Source of the DNA: Flavobacterium sp. UBA7680
GTDB lineage: Bacteria > Bacteroidota > Bacteroidia > Flavobacteriales > Flavobacteriaceae
Direction: 5' to 3'
DNA: 10,401 nt
NCBI RefSeq assembly: GCF_002482975.1
Contig: NZ_DLHA01000019.1
Location: 1-10,401 of the forward strand
A program made the position numbers and the translations under genes. Below, one piece after another: positions 1 to 7,276 of the stretch. The stretch's first letter is position 1. The number at the start of each line of letters is the position of its first letter. The notes beneath the pieces were generated by a model. That model was not told the origin of the DNA. It did no database searches and saw only the letters and a program-made list of their open reading frames with translations.

Positions 1-1495
1 TGCTTGTTTTGGATTGATTTATTTGTTTTTTACTATACTTCCAAAAGAAACTGCTCCTTATGATGACAGAAGTTCTGTAACCATGAGAATGACCACTCCT
101 GAAGGCTCTTCTTATGAATATACCAACCGTTTTATGCAGGAAATATCAAAATTGGTTGATGATTCTATTCCGGAGAAAAAAGTTAGCTTGGTAATTACCG
201 CAGGAGGTTCTGGAGGTTCTGCAACAAATTCCGGTTTTATCAGGCTTTCGCTGAAAGAACCAGACGAAAGAAACAAGTCTCAAAAAGATATTGCTGATCA
301 ATTATCAAAATGGACTAAAAAATACCCAGATGCTAAAACATCCGTGATTCAGCAGCCTACAATTGCCGTGAACCGACGTGGAGGTCTTCCGATTCAGTAC
401 ATTATTCAGGCTCCAACTTTTGAAAAACTAAGAGAAAAAATCCCTGTTTTTATGAATGAGGTAGGTAAAAGCGATGTTTTCTCGACAACAGATGTCAATT
501 TAAAGTTTAATAAACCTGAAATCAACGTAAGTATCGATCGTGAAAAAGCTGAGAGTTTAGGGATTTCTATTATTGATATTGCGCAAACTTTACAGCTTTC
601 GTTAAGCGGACAACGTTTTGGATATTTCATTAAAAATGGAAAACAATATCAGGTTATTGGTCAGTTTGATCAAAAAGACAGATCAAAACCTCTGGATTTA
701 ACTTCGATGTTTGTGAAAAACAAAAGTGGACAATTAATTCAAATGGACAACGTTGTGAATGTTGTTGAGCAGAGTAATCCGCCGCAATTGTACCACAACA
801 ATCGTTATATGTCGGCAACTGTTTCTGCAGGTTTAGCACCGGGAAAAAGTATCAGCGACGGTATTGAGGAAATGGACAGAATTAAAGCTAAAGTTTTAAA
901 CGAAAGTTTTACAACAGATTTAAGTGGAGAATCGCGAGATTTTGTGGAAAGCAGCTCGAATACTTCTTTTGCTTTTGGATTAGCTTTATTATTGATTTTC
1001 TTAATTCTTGCAGCACAATTTGAAAGTTTTATCGATCCATTAATTATCATATTAACAGTACCAATGGCGGTTGCGGGAGCTTTATTTTCGCTTTGGTTAT
1101 TCAATCAAACCTGGAATATTTTCAGCCAGATTGGAACCGTAATGCTTATTGGTCTGGTAACTAAAAATGGTATTTTGATTGTCGAATTTGCCAATCAGTT
1201 ACGAGAACAGGGCAAGCCAAAAATGGAAGCTATTCTTGAAGCCTCAGAAGCACGTTTACGTCCTATTTTAATGACGAGTTTAGCCATTGCATTAGGAGCA
1301 TTACCAATTGCAATGTCACTTGGAGCTGCTTCTACAAGTAGAATTGGTATGGGAGTTGTAATTGTGGGAGGAACTATTTTCTCACTTGCTTTGACTTTAT
1401 TTGTTATTCCGGCGATTTATTTTATGTGGTCTAAAGCCAGAAAACATTATCCTGAATTTGATCGTATCGACGAATACGAAAAAGAAAGTAAATAA
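1..1495 (+). CDS. RND-family efflux transporter, C-terminal half (5'-truncated by window edge)
   Basis: Inner-membrane, proton-driven pump of the AcrB/HAE1 class, which works with a periplasmic adaptor and a TolC channel to expel drugs or other amphiphiles. The frame is open to the left edge (the first whole codons read A-C-F-G), so about 497 C-terminal residues of a roughly 1,030-residue protein are present. Visible in order: the end of the mid-protein membrane helix (LIYLFFTILPKE); a large periplasmic porter/docking region containing EDRS-like YDDRS and a glycine-rich GGSGGS stretch; then five hydrophobic helices near the C-terminus, the first being FAFGLALLLIFLILAAQFES, with the family-typical LVTKNGILIVEFANQLR and LRPILMTSLAIALGALPIAM. 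The C-terminus is intact, with stop TAA. A TTG at 14 is not a start, because it lies inside a membrane helix. The downstream tolC-like gene 65 bp away supports a pump operon. The substrate cannot be read from this part; HAE1 is more likely than the heavy-metal (CusA) subfamily. Confidence 0.95.
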   Translation, partial: ACFGLIYLFFTILPKETAPYDDRSSVTMRMTTPEGSSYEYTNRFMQEISKLVDDSIPEKKVSLVITAGGSGGSATNSGFIRLSLKEPDERNKSQKDIADQLSKWTKKYPDAKTSVIQQPTIAVNRRGGLPIQYIIQAPTFEKLREKIPVFMNEVGKSDVFSTTDVNLKFNKPEINVSIDREKAESLGISIIDIAQTLQLSLSGQRFGYFIKNGKQYQVIGQFDQKDRSKPLDLTSMFVKNKSGQLIQMDNVVNVVEQSNPPQLYHNNRYMSATVSAGLAPGKSISDGIEEMDRIKAKVLNESFTTDLSGESRDFVESSSNTSFAFGLALLLIFLILAAQFESFIDPLIIILTVPMAVAGALFSLWLFNQTWNIFSQIGTVMLIGLVTKNGILIVEFANQLREQGKPKMEAILEASEARLRPILMTSLAIALGALPIAMSLGAASTSRIGMGVVIVGGTIFSLALTLFVIPAIYFMWSKARKHYPEFDRIDEYEKESK

Positions 1496-1500
1496 TATTA

Positions 1501-1546
1501 GCCGCGAATTCACGAATTAGTTTTATACAATTTGTGAATTCGAGGC
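1501..1546. repeat. REP-like palindromic intergenic element
   Basis: A long imperfect palindrome fills most of the gap between the RND and TolC genes. Left arm 1501-1518 (GCCGCGAATTCACGAATT) pairs with right arm 1529-1546 (AATTTGTGAATTCGAGGC) across a 10-nt loop: 16 Watson-Crick pairs, one G-T pair (1514/1533) and one mismatch (1504/1543). It starts six bases after the pump stop codon. It lacks a T-run directly after the stem, so it is not a classical terminator. From memory, GAATTC-centred palindromes of this type are dispersed in flavobacterial genomes; that is inference here, since only one copy is in the window. It could stabilise the 3' end of the pump message or dampen expression of the channel gene. 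Confidence 0.75.
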
Positions 1547-1560
1547 AAAAGAAAAATAAT

Positions 1561-2871
1561 ATGAATATTAAGAATATATACTGCACTTTAATAGTTCTGT
1601 TCTTTTGCATTGCTAAAACAAATGCACAGGAAGTTTTGACTATTGAAGAAGCAATGAAAATCGCTTTAGAAAATAATTTTGAGATTAAAATTGCCAAAAA
1701 TAATTCGACAATAAGCGAAACAAATGTTACTGTTGGAAATGCAGGTTTACTGCCAACCGCTACAGCTAATATTGTAGACAACAACAGTGTTACAAACTCA
1801 ACTCAGGTACGTCAGGACGGAACATCAACTACATTAAACAATGCAAAAAACAACAGTTTAACGTATGGAGTTAGTTTAGGCTGGACGGTTTTTGACGGAA
1901 TGAGAATGTTTGCAAGATACGATCAGTTAAAAGAACTTCAAAAATTAGGCGATTCAGAATTAAAAAGAACAATTCTCGTAAAAATTGGTCAGGTAAATTC
2001 TGCTTATTATGATTTAGTGCAGCAACAGCATCAATTAGCGGCTTTAGACACTACAATCGTAATTTCTAAACAAAGAGTAGAATTGGCACAAAATCGTTTC
2101 ACCATTGGTAAAGCTTCGAAATTAGAAGTTTTAAATGCCCAGGTTGATTTAAATACAGATCAGGTTACATTATTGAGACAAAAAGAATCGTATGCCAATG
2201 CTAAAATATTATTGAACCAATATTTAGCGCGTGACCCAAAAATTAATTTCAAAGTAACTGATTTAGTTACTGTTGATGAAAAACTGGTTTTAGCCGATTT
2301 AATGAATTTGGCACAAAAACAAAATCCGGCTTTAGAATCGCAAATTATCAATAAACGTATTGCCGAATTACAGCTGAAACAAGTAAAAGCAAGTCGATAC
2401 CCAACTGTAAATTTAACTTCTGGTTATAATTTTTCTGAAAGTCAGTCGAGTTTAGGATTTACAAGCGAAAACTCTTCGAGAGGTTTTACCTACGGTTTTA
2501 ATGCTTCGATGAATATTTTTGACGGATTTAATCAGCATCGAAATGAAAAAGTTGCTAAACTTCAAATCGAAAATTCTCAAATTGCAATCGATCAGCAAAA
2601 TATGATTTTGAATACGCAATTAAGCACTGCTTTTCAAACGTATTTAACTAATTTAGAACTTATTGATTTAGAAGAAAATAACGAAGCAATCGCCAGACAA
2701 AATTTAGAAATTACTTTAGATAAATTCAGAATCGGAACTATCACAACCATTGATTTTAGAACGGCTCAGCTCAATTATGTAAACGCAAAAGTTCGTTACA
2801 GCAACGCACAATACGAAGCAAAATTATCTGAAATTGCCTTAAAAGAATTAGCAGGAAATATTAATTTTTAA
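1561..2871 (+). CDS. TolC-family outer-membrane efflux channel
   Basis: Outer-membrane and periplasm-spanning channel that would pair with the RND pump encoded just upstream. It has 436 residues, usual for the family. Residues 1-23 form a Sec signal peptide (MNIKNIYCTL, hydrophobic core, then TNAQ) with likely cleavage after NAQ; there is no lipobox, so it is not a lipoprotein. The two homologous halves of the OEP fold are visible: strand signatures GWTVFDG (107-113) and SMNIFDG (316-322), and helical signatures RFTIGKASKLEVLNAQVDLN (179-198) and KFRIGTITTIDFRTAQLNYV (388-407). The ATG at 1561 is preferred over an in-frame GTG at 1534, because the GTG start would put nine charged or polar residues before the signal peptide and would lie in the right arm of the palindrome. 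The gene probably shares a transcript with the pump. The exact partner specificity is unknown. Confidence 0.95.
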   Translation: MNIKNIYCTLIVLFFCIAKTNAQEVLTIEEAMKIALENNFEIKIAKNNSTISETNVTVGNAGLLPTATANIVDNNSVTNSTQVRQDGTSTTLNNAKNNSLTYGVSLGWTVFDGMRMFARYDQLKELQKLGDSELKRTILVKIGQVNSAYYDLVQQQHQLAALDTTIVISKQRVELAQNRFTIGKASKLEVLNAQVDLNTDQVTLLRQKESYANAKILLNQYLARDPKINFKVTDLVTVDEKLVLADLMNLAQKQNPALESQIINKRIAELQLKQVKASRYPTVNLTSGYNFSESQSSLGFTSENSSRGFTYGFNASMNIFDGFNQHRNEKVAKLQIENSQIAIDQQNMILNTQLSTAFQTYLTNLELIDLEENNEAIARQNLEITLDKFRIGTITTIDFRTAQLNYVNAKVRYSNAQYEAKLSEIALKELAGNINF

Positions 2872-2873
2872 AC

Positions 2874-2881
2874 TAAATTTG
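2874..2881 (+). promoter_or_regulatory. possible -7 promoter element for the bestrophin gene
   Basis: TAAATTTG matches the Bacteroidota -7 consensus TAnnTTTG exactly and would start transcription around 2888, about 11 nt before the ATG at 2899. No TTTG or TTG is present 19-21 nt upstream, so only half of the promoter is supported. It lies inside a small AT-rich hairpin (2873-2883 with 2888-2898, 10 of 11 pairs). In such AT-rich DNA a chance match is quite possible. Confidence 0.3.
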
Positions 2882-2898
2882 TTTCAAAACAAACTTAG

Positions 2899-3762
2899 AT
2901 GATCTCTTATAATACCAAAGAATGGTTTACGTTCATATTCCATTTTCATAAATCAGATACCGTTAGAAAACTATTTCCAATCATGATTGCGATTGGTGTT
3001 TATGCCGCAGCCGTTGGATATCTGGAAGTTGAATACTTTAAAGTTGGCAAAAACGATTATATCCACAACATTCCTATTATGCACGGAATGCTTGGTTTTG
3101 TAATTTCGTTATTGCTGGTTTTTAGAACAAACACCGCTTATGACCGCTGGTGGGAAGGACGTAAACTTTGGGGAGGTTTGGTAAACAGCAGCCGTAATCT
3201 GGCTATAAAACTTTCGGCTATTTTAAAAGACGAAAACGACAGGAGCTTCTTTAGAAAATTTATTCCGCTATATGCTGATATTCTGCACAAACATTTAAAA
3301 GATGCTGACACCAGTAAACAGCTTTTTGAAGATGTTGATTTAGAAATTGACCATCATAAACACAAGCCCAATCAGCTTAAAAGAATCATGTATCATAAAA
3401 TCAATGATTTGTATGATGCAAAGAAAATTACAGGCGATCAGTTAATCATTTTAAATGACGAACTGCAGTCGTTTACAGATATCTGCGGTGCGTGCGAGCG
3501 TATCAAAAACACGCCTATTCCCTACTCTTACAGCGCTTTTATCAAGAAATTTATCTTCTTTTATACCATGACGCTTCCGTTTGGGTATTCTATTAGTTTG
3601 GGATATTTTGTAGCGCCGGTTGTCGTTTTTATATTTTATGTTTTGGCGAGTTTGGAGCTTATTGCTGAGGAAATCGAAGATCCGTTTGGAGATGACGAAA
3701 ACGATCTTCCAACAAAAAAGATTTCTGAAAACATCAAAAAACATATTGAAGAATTGATTTAA
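2899..3762 (+). CDS. Bestrophin-family (UPF0187) anion-channel-like membrane protein
   Basis: Predicted inner-membrane channel of the bestrophin superfamily; bacterial members such as the Klebsiella homologue form pentameric ion channels, though the physiological role in bacteria is poorly defined. It has 287 residues, normal for bacterial members. Visible: a first membrane helix at about 25-46, a second at about 58-75 running into the hallmark RTNTAYDRWWEGRKLWG (76-92), a cytoplasmic helical stretch (100-205), the conserved PIPYSYSAFIKKF (206-218), a hydrophobic hairpin at 219-257, and the C-terminal EEIEDPFG (257-264) plus NDLP (268-271), which correspond to the conserved acidic region of the family. 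The start ATG lies 27 bases after the tolC stop, so it could be read through from the efflux operon or from its own weak promoter. A functional tie to efflux is not shown. Family assignment is firm; ion selectivity cannot be read. Confidence 0.93.
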   Translation: MISYNTKEWFTFIFHFHKSDTVRKLFPIMIAIGVYAAAVGYLEVEYFKVGKNDYIHNIPIMHGMLGFVISLLLVFRTNTAYDRWWEGRKLWGGLVNSSRNLAIKLSAILKDENDRSFFRKFIPLYADILHKHLKDADTSKQLFEDVDLEIDHHKHKPNQLKRIMYHKINDLYDAKKITGDQLIILNDELQSFTDICGACERIKNTPIPYSYSAFIKKFIFFYTMTLPFGYSISLGYFVAPVVVFIFYVLASLELIAEEIEDPFGDDENDLPTKKISENIKKHIEELI

Positions 3763-3863
3763 AGAAGCTAAAAATCAAAAGAATAACGTACAATTTTGAG
3801 TTTACCAAACGTTTTAAGGCAGAAAAACCAAATAAATTCTTTCTTACTACAATTCTCAATCCT

Positions 3864-3871
3864 TATATTTG
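3864..3871 (+). promoter_or_regulatory. -7 promoter element of pheT
   Basis: TATATTTG is an exact match to the Bacteroidota -7 consensus TAnnTTTG. Transcription would begin near 3878, giving an untranslated leader of about 20 nt before the pheT ATG at 3898. No good TTTG is seen 19-21 nt upstream (the region reads TTCTTTCTTAC), so the -33 part is degenerate. The short leader leaves no space for a T-box or an attenuator. Confidence 0.55.
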
Positions 3872-3897
3872 TATCCTGATAAAAGAATAAAACTAAC

Positions 3898-6318
3898 ATG
3901 AAAATATCTTATAACTGGTTAAAACAATTCATTAAAACGGATTGGACATCTGAGCAAACTTCTGAATTATTGACAGATCTGGGTCTTGAAGTTGAAGTTG
4001 TTGAGAAATACCAGTCTATTAAAGGCGGATTAGAAGGTGTTGTTGTAGGTCATGTACTTACGTGCGAAAAACACCCTGATGCTGACCGATTAAACATTAC
4101 TACAGTAAATATTGGTTTAGAAGCTCCTGTACAAATTGTATGTGGCGCTGCGAATGTGGCTGCGGGACAAAAAGTTCCTGTTGCAACTATTGGAACTGTT
4201 TTATATGATAAAGAAGGCGTTGAATTTACTATTAAAAAAGGTAAAATTCGCGGACAGGAAAGCCACGGAATGATTTGTGCCGAAGATGAATTAGGTCTTG
4301 GTACGGGTCACGACGGAATTATGGTTCTGGATGAAAATCTGGTTCCGGGAACTAAAGCTTCTGAAGTTTTTCAAATTGCAGATGATGAAGTTTTTGAAAT
4401 TGGTTTAACACCAAACCGTGCCGATGCTATGAGCCACTATGGAACTGCGCGTGATTTAAGAGCCGGAATGCTTCAAAGAGGTGTAAACGTAGAATTGATT
4501 ACTCCATCTGTAAGCAATTTTAGAGTTGACATGCGTACGCTTAAAATTGATGTTAATGTTGAAGAACCAGCTTTAGCTCCAAGATATTGCGGTGTAACGA
4601 TTTCAGGAATTACCGTTCACGAATCTCCAAAATGGCTTCAGGATCGTTTAAAATCGATTGGTTTGACGCCAAAAAATAATATTGTCGATGTTACTAATTA
4701 TGTTTTACACGAATTAGGACAGCCGCTTCATGCTTTTGATGCTGCAAAAATCACTGGAAAAGTAATTGTAAAAACATTGCCTGAAGGAACAAAATTCACC
4801 ACTCTTGATGATGTTGAAAGAACATTGCATGCTGAGGATTTAATGATTTGCGACGAAAAAGGCCCGCTTTGTATTGCTGGTGTCTTTGGAGGAAAAAAAT
4901 CCGGAGTTTCTGACGGAACAACTTCTATTTTCTTAGAAAGTGCTTATTTTGATGCGGTAAGCGTTCGTAAAACAGCAAAAAGACATCAATTGAATACCGA
5001 TGCTTCTTTTAGATTTGAAAGAGGAATTGATCCAACAATTACAGAATATGCTTTAAAACGTGCGGCTATCTTAATTCAGGAAGTTGCGGGTGGAAAAATT
5101 ACATCAGACGTTGTAGAAGTTTATCCTAAAAAAGTAGAAGATTTTTCAGTTTTATTGAATTTCAGCCACGTTTCTAAAATCATTGGACAGGAAATCCCAA
5201 AAGATACGATTAAAAAAATCCTTGTTTCTTTAGATATTAAAGTAAACAGCGTTTCTGATACTGGTTTAGGTTTAACTATTCCTGCGTATCGTGTTGATGT
5301 TCAAAGAGAAATTGATGTTATCGAAGAAATTCTAAGAGTTTACGGTTACAACAATATTGAGTTTTCTAAAAAATTCAATGCAACGGTAGCTAATTCTCCA
5401 AGAACAGAAGATTATAAAGTACAAAATGTTATCGCTTCTCAATTAAACTCACAAGGTTTTCACGAAATGATGGCAAACTCTTTAACAACAGCTGCGTATG
5501 CAAAATTATCGACTGTTTTAAAAGAAGAACATAATGTAACAATGCTAAATCCTTTAAGCAGTGATCTATCAACAATGCGTCAGTCGTTGTTGTTTTCTGC
5601 TCTTGAAGCGATTTCATACAATATCAATAGAAGAAATTCTGATTTAAAATTATTTGAATTCGGAAAATCGTATCATAAATACCTAAACGGTTACGAAGAA
5701 CATAAACATTTAACTTTGTCTATTTCTGGAAACAGAAATAAAGAAAGCTGGACAACACCGCAAAAAGGAACTGATTTCTTCTTGTTGAAAGGTTATGTAA
5801 AAGGTATTTTGGCCCGTTTGGGAATTGAAAAAATTTCGAATGCTCCGGTTCAGTCTGATGTTTTCTCAGAAGGAACTTCTATTTGCTATAACAATGATAC
5901 ATTGGTAGAAATGGGAGTTGTGAAGAAATCGATTTTAAAGCATTTCGGAATTAAACAAGATGTTTATTATGCTGATTTCAACTGGGATTTGATTTTGAAA
6001 ATCATTACTGGAAAAATTAAATATACGGAGATTCCTAAGTATCCGGAAGTTCGTAGAGATTTAGCTTTATTAATCGACGAGAAAACAACTTACGAAAGTA
6101 TTTTTAACTTGGCGAGACAAACGGAAAAAGCGCTTTTAAAAGACATTAATTTATTTGATGTTTATCAGGGCGATAAGCTTCCGGAAGGCAAAAAATCGTA
6201 TGCTTTAAGCTTTACAATCCAAGATAATACAAAAACACTTACTGACGCTCAGATTGATAAAATCATGTCTAAATTACAACAGACTTTTGAAACTGAACTT
6301 GGTGTAAGCTTAAGATAA
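3898..6318 (+). CDS. pheT: Phenylalanine--tRNA ligase beta subunit
   Basis: Beta chain of the cytosolic alpha2-beta2 phenylalanyl-tRNA synthetase, which charges tRNA-Phe; the beta chain carries the editing site and tRNA-binding modules. It has 806 residues, the normal full length. Domains in order: N-terminal helix region (1-38); an EMAP-like tRNA-binding domain (about 40-150, with GHVLTCEKHPDADRLNI and the MICAEDELGLG segment); the LTPNRADAMSHYG linker (170-182); the B3/B4 editing domain (about 205-395, including NNIVDVTNYVLHELGQPLHA at 260-279 and the TDASFRFERGIDP signature at 367-379); B5 (about 410-480); the catalytic-like core; and a C-terminal FDX-ACB anticodon-binding domain (about 711-805, starting YPEVRRDLALLID). 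pheS is not adjacent on either side: the upstream neighbour is the bestrophin gene, so the two subunits must come from separate loci. A promoter motif and a terminator bracket it as a single-gene unit. Confidence 0.98.
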   Translation: MKISYNWLKQFIKTDWTSEQTSELLTDLGLEVEVVEKYQSIKGGLEGVVVGHVLTCEKHPDADRLNITTVNIGLEAPVQIVCGAANVAAGQKVPVATIGTVLYDKEGVEFTIKKGKIRGQESHGMICAEDELGLGTGHDGIMVLDENLVPGTKASEVFQIADDEVFEIGLTPNRADAMSHYGTARDLRAGMLQRGVNVELITPSVSNFRVDMRTLKIDVNVEEPALAPRYCGVTISGITVHESPKWLQDRLKSIGLTPKNNIVDVTNYVLHELGQPLHAFDAAKITGKVIVKTLPEGTKFTTLDDVERTLHAEDLMICDEKGPLCIAGVFGGKKSGVSDGTTSIFLESAYFDAVSVRKTAKRHQLNTDASFRFERGIDPTITEYALKRAAILIQEVAGGKITSDVVEVYPKKVEDFSVLLNFSHVSKIIGQEIPKDTIKKILVSLDIKVNSVSDTGLGLTIPAYRVDVQREIDVIEEILRVYGYNNIEFSKKFNATVANSPRTEDYKVQNVIASQLNSQGFHEMMANSLTTAAYAKLSTVLKEEHNVTMLNPLSSDLSTMRQSLLFSALEAISYNINRRNSDLKLFEFGKSYHKYLNGYEEHKHLTLSISGNRNKESWTTPQKGTDFFLLKGYVKGILARLGIEKISNAPVQSDVFSEGTSICYNNDTLVEMGVVKKSILKHFGIKQDVYYADFNWDLILKIITGKIKYTEIPKYPEVRRDLALLIDEKTTYESIFNLARQTEKALLKDINLFDVYQGDKLPEGKKSYALSFTIQDNTKTLTDAQIDKIMSKLQQTFETELGVSLR

Positions 6319-6340
6319 AATCTTAAAGTTATAAAATAAC

Positions 6341-6378
6341 AAACCCGACAGGTATTATACTTGTCGGGTTTATTTTTT
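6341..6378 (+). terminator. Intrinsic terminator of pheT
   Basis: A 12-bp stem pairs 6341-6352 (AAACCCGACAGG) with 6360-6371 (CTTGTCGGGTTT), with one G-T pair and a 7-nt loop, followed directly by ATTTTTTG. It lies 22 bases after the pheT stop. The arms start with AAA and end with TTT, so it could also terminate leftward transcription from the gene at 6604-6978. Confidence 0.9.
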
Positions 6379-6588
6379 GTTTCATGTTTCAAGTTTCATG
6401 TTTTTTTTCAAGTTTCAGGTCTCAGGTGGTTGCCTGAGTATCGTTTTACCATAAAATTCGCAAAGAATTTCACAAAGTTTATTGAAAGTTTTTGTTGACC
6501 CACATCTTCAAAACATTTCCTTCTTTACGCAATCCTTTGCGGACTTTGCGGTAAATTAACAAGCTGCCAAGCCTGAAACCTTAAACAC
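6379..6588. repeat. Compound fold-back repeat with heptamer ends
   Basis: The DNA between the pheT terminator and the next gene is almost all repeat-like. Left edge: heptamers of the form GTTTCAN at 6379, 6386, 6393 and, after a T-run, at 6412 and 6419 (the last as GTCTCAG). Then a perfect 6-bp hairpin, CTCAGG 6421-6426 with CCTGAG 6433-6438. Next a long imperfect arm 6445-6465 (TTTACCATAAAATTCGCAAAG) that pairs with 6535-6555 at 17 of 21 positions. The right arm itself contains a direct repeat, CTTTGCGGA CTTTGCGGT. Right edge: inverted heptamers CTGAAAC CTTAAAC (6573-6586), so that 6412-6419 and 6572-6579 are perfect complements. No open frame of note lies inside. I recall similar motifs scattered in Flavobacterium intergenic regions, but cannot confirm that here. 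Confidence 0.65.
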
Positions 6589-6603
6589 CAAAAAACAAAA
6601 ACA

Positions 6604-6978
6604 CTAACTAATTAAATATCTATTCCAAATTTGATCCCCCAGTTTCTGAATACCTGTCCCAAGATTTTCAGTTTCTAATTTTTGACGTGAATTGTCATCA
6701 AATATGAGTTCAAGATATATTCTTCCGTATTCTTCACTTACATTCCATCTTCCTGTATCTTTTTGAGAAGATTCACTTGGCGCGTACAAACCGCCGCCGG
6801 AAACACTTCTAAAAGATTCTTTTAAATAAACCGCGCTAAAATCTGAATACAAATAAATAGCGTATTTTATTTCTTCATACCAGCCTCCGCCAGAGTAATC
6901 CCTGTCGCTGTTTGCTCTTTCCAGACGAAGCACTTTATTAGATAAAGTGTTTACCATTTGATCGACTAAATAACTCAT
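6604..6978 (-). CDS. Hypothetical protein, 124 residues, beta-rich
   Basis: I do not recognise a named family. The protein is cytosolic by appearance: no signal peptide and no membrane helix. After a short N-terminal helix (MSYLVDQMVNTLSNKVLRL, 1-19) the sequence alternates hydrophobic and polar residues as in beta strands: IKYAIYLYSDFSAVYL (37-52), a glycine/serine loop SVSGGGLYAPSESS (58-71), GRWNVSEEYGRIYLELIFDD (76-95) and a closing LGDQIWNRYL (113-122). The order Gly/Ser-rich loop, GRW strand, then a strand followed by a charged turn recalls small lipocalin-like barrels that bind lipids or act as stress proteins; this is only a resemblance. It is transcribed divergently from the gene at 7277 across 298 bp, and its 3' end abuts the fold-back repeat. 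It has a clean ATG and TAG stop. No convincing promoter was found on its strand. Confidence 0.7.
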   Translation of the reverse strand: MSYLVDQMVNTLSNKVLRLERANSDRDYSGGGWYEEIKYAIYLYSDFSAVYLKESFRSVSGGGLYAPSESSQKDTGRWNVSEEYGRIYLELIFDDNSRQKLETENLGTGIQKLGDQIWNRYLIS

Positions 6979-7276
6979 AATCTTAATTATTGATTGTTAG
7001 TTATAAATTTTCACTCTGTCTTTTCTGCTGAAAGAATTTTCTTTACTGCTGTTTATGTGCTTTTAACATCCGTTTTTATTCCTAAAAATTGACATCGTAA
7101 AATTATTTAATTACAAAATAGTATTAAGCCGTATTTTAACCCGTTTTTTTAGATAATTTTACTGTAGAAAAAAGGGTATTTTTCCCCTTGTTTTGTTTTT
7201 TGGCATAAAATAATTTTGTCGCTACAATTAAAAAAACTGTAAACTAAACCAGTAACCAATTAAATTAAAAATAACA
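6979..7276. other. AT-rich divergent intergenic region
   Basis: This 298-bp spacer separates the leftward 124-residue gene from the rightward signalling operon. Apart from the promoter at 7187-7218 I see no open frame worth calling, no RNA gene and no long repeat. A 5-bp stem (7172-7176 with 7185-7189) overlaps the promoter's -33 side but is too short to call a terminator or an operator. The length is generous for two start regions, so regulator binding sites could be present; none can be named. Confidence 0.5.
7187..7218 (+). promoter_or_regulatory. Bacteroidota-type promoter of the four-gene signalling operon
   Basis: CTTG at 7187-7190 and TAATTTTG at 7211-7218 are separated by 20 nt, matching the consensus TTTG, 19-21 nt, TAnnTTTG with one mismatch in the -33 box. 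Transcription would start around 7225, leaving about 50 nt of A-rich leader before the ATG at 7277. A TTTG at 7192-7195 is an alternative -33 box, but its spacing of 15 nt is too short. Confidence 0.65.

Noticed and set aside
14..16. TTG as start of the RND protein
   Set aside because: The frame is open to the window edge and the codon falls inside a membrane helix; the gene simply continues to the left.
1534..1560. In-frame GTG start giving a nine-residue longer TolC protein
   Set aside because: It would put charged and polar residues ahead of a good signal peptide and lies in the arm of the palindromic repeat; the ATG at 1561 is better.
1431..1784. Minus-strand open frame of 117 codons
   Set aside because: It spans the end of the pump gene, the palindrome and the start of tolC on the opposite strand, with no recognisable domain; an antisense shadow.
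6379..6425. Possible CRISPR array
   Set aside because: The units are seven bases long in direct tandem without spacers, and no cas gene is present.
7172..7189. Short hairpin AAGGG/CCCTT followed by T-rich DNA
   Set aside because: Only five pairs with an eight-base loop, overlapping the promoter -33 box and with no gene ending nearby; not a terminator.
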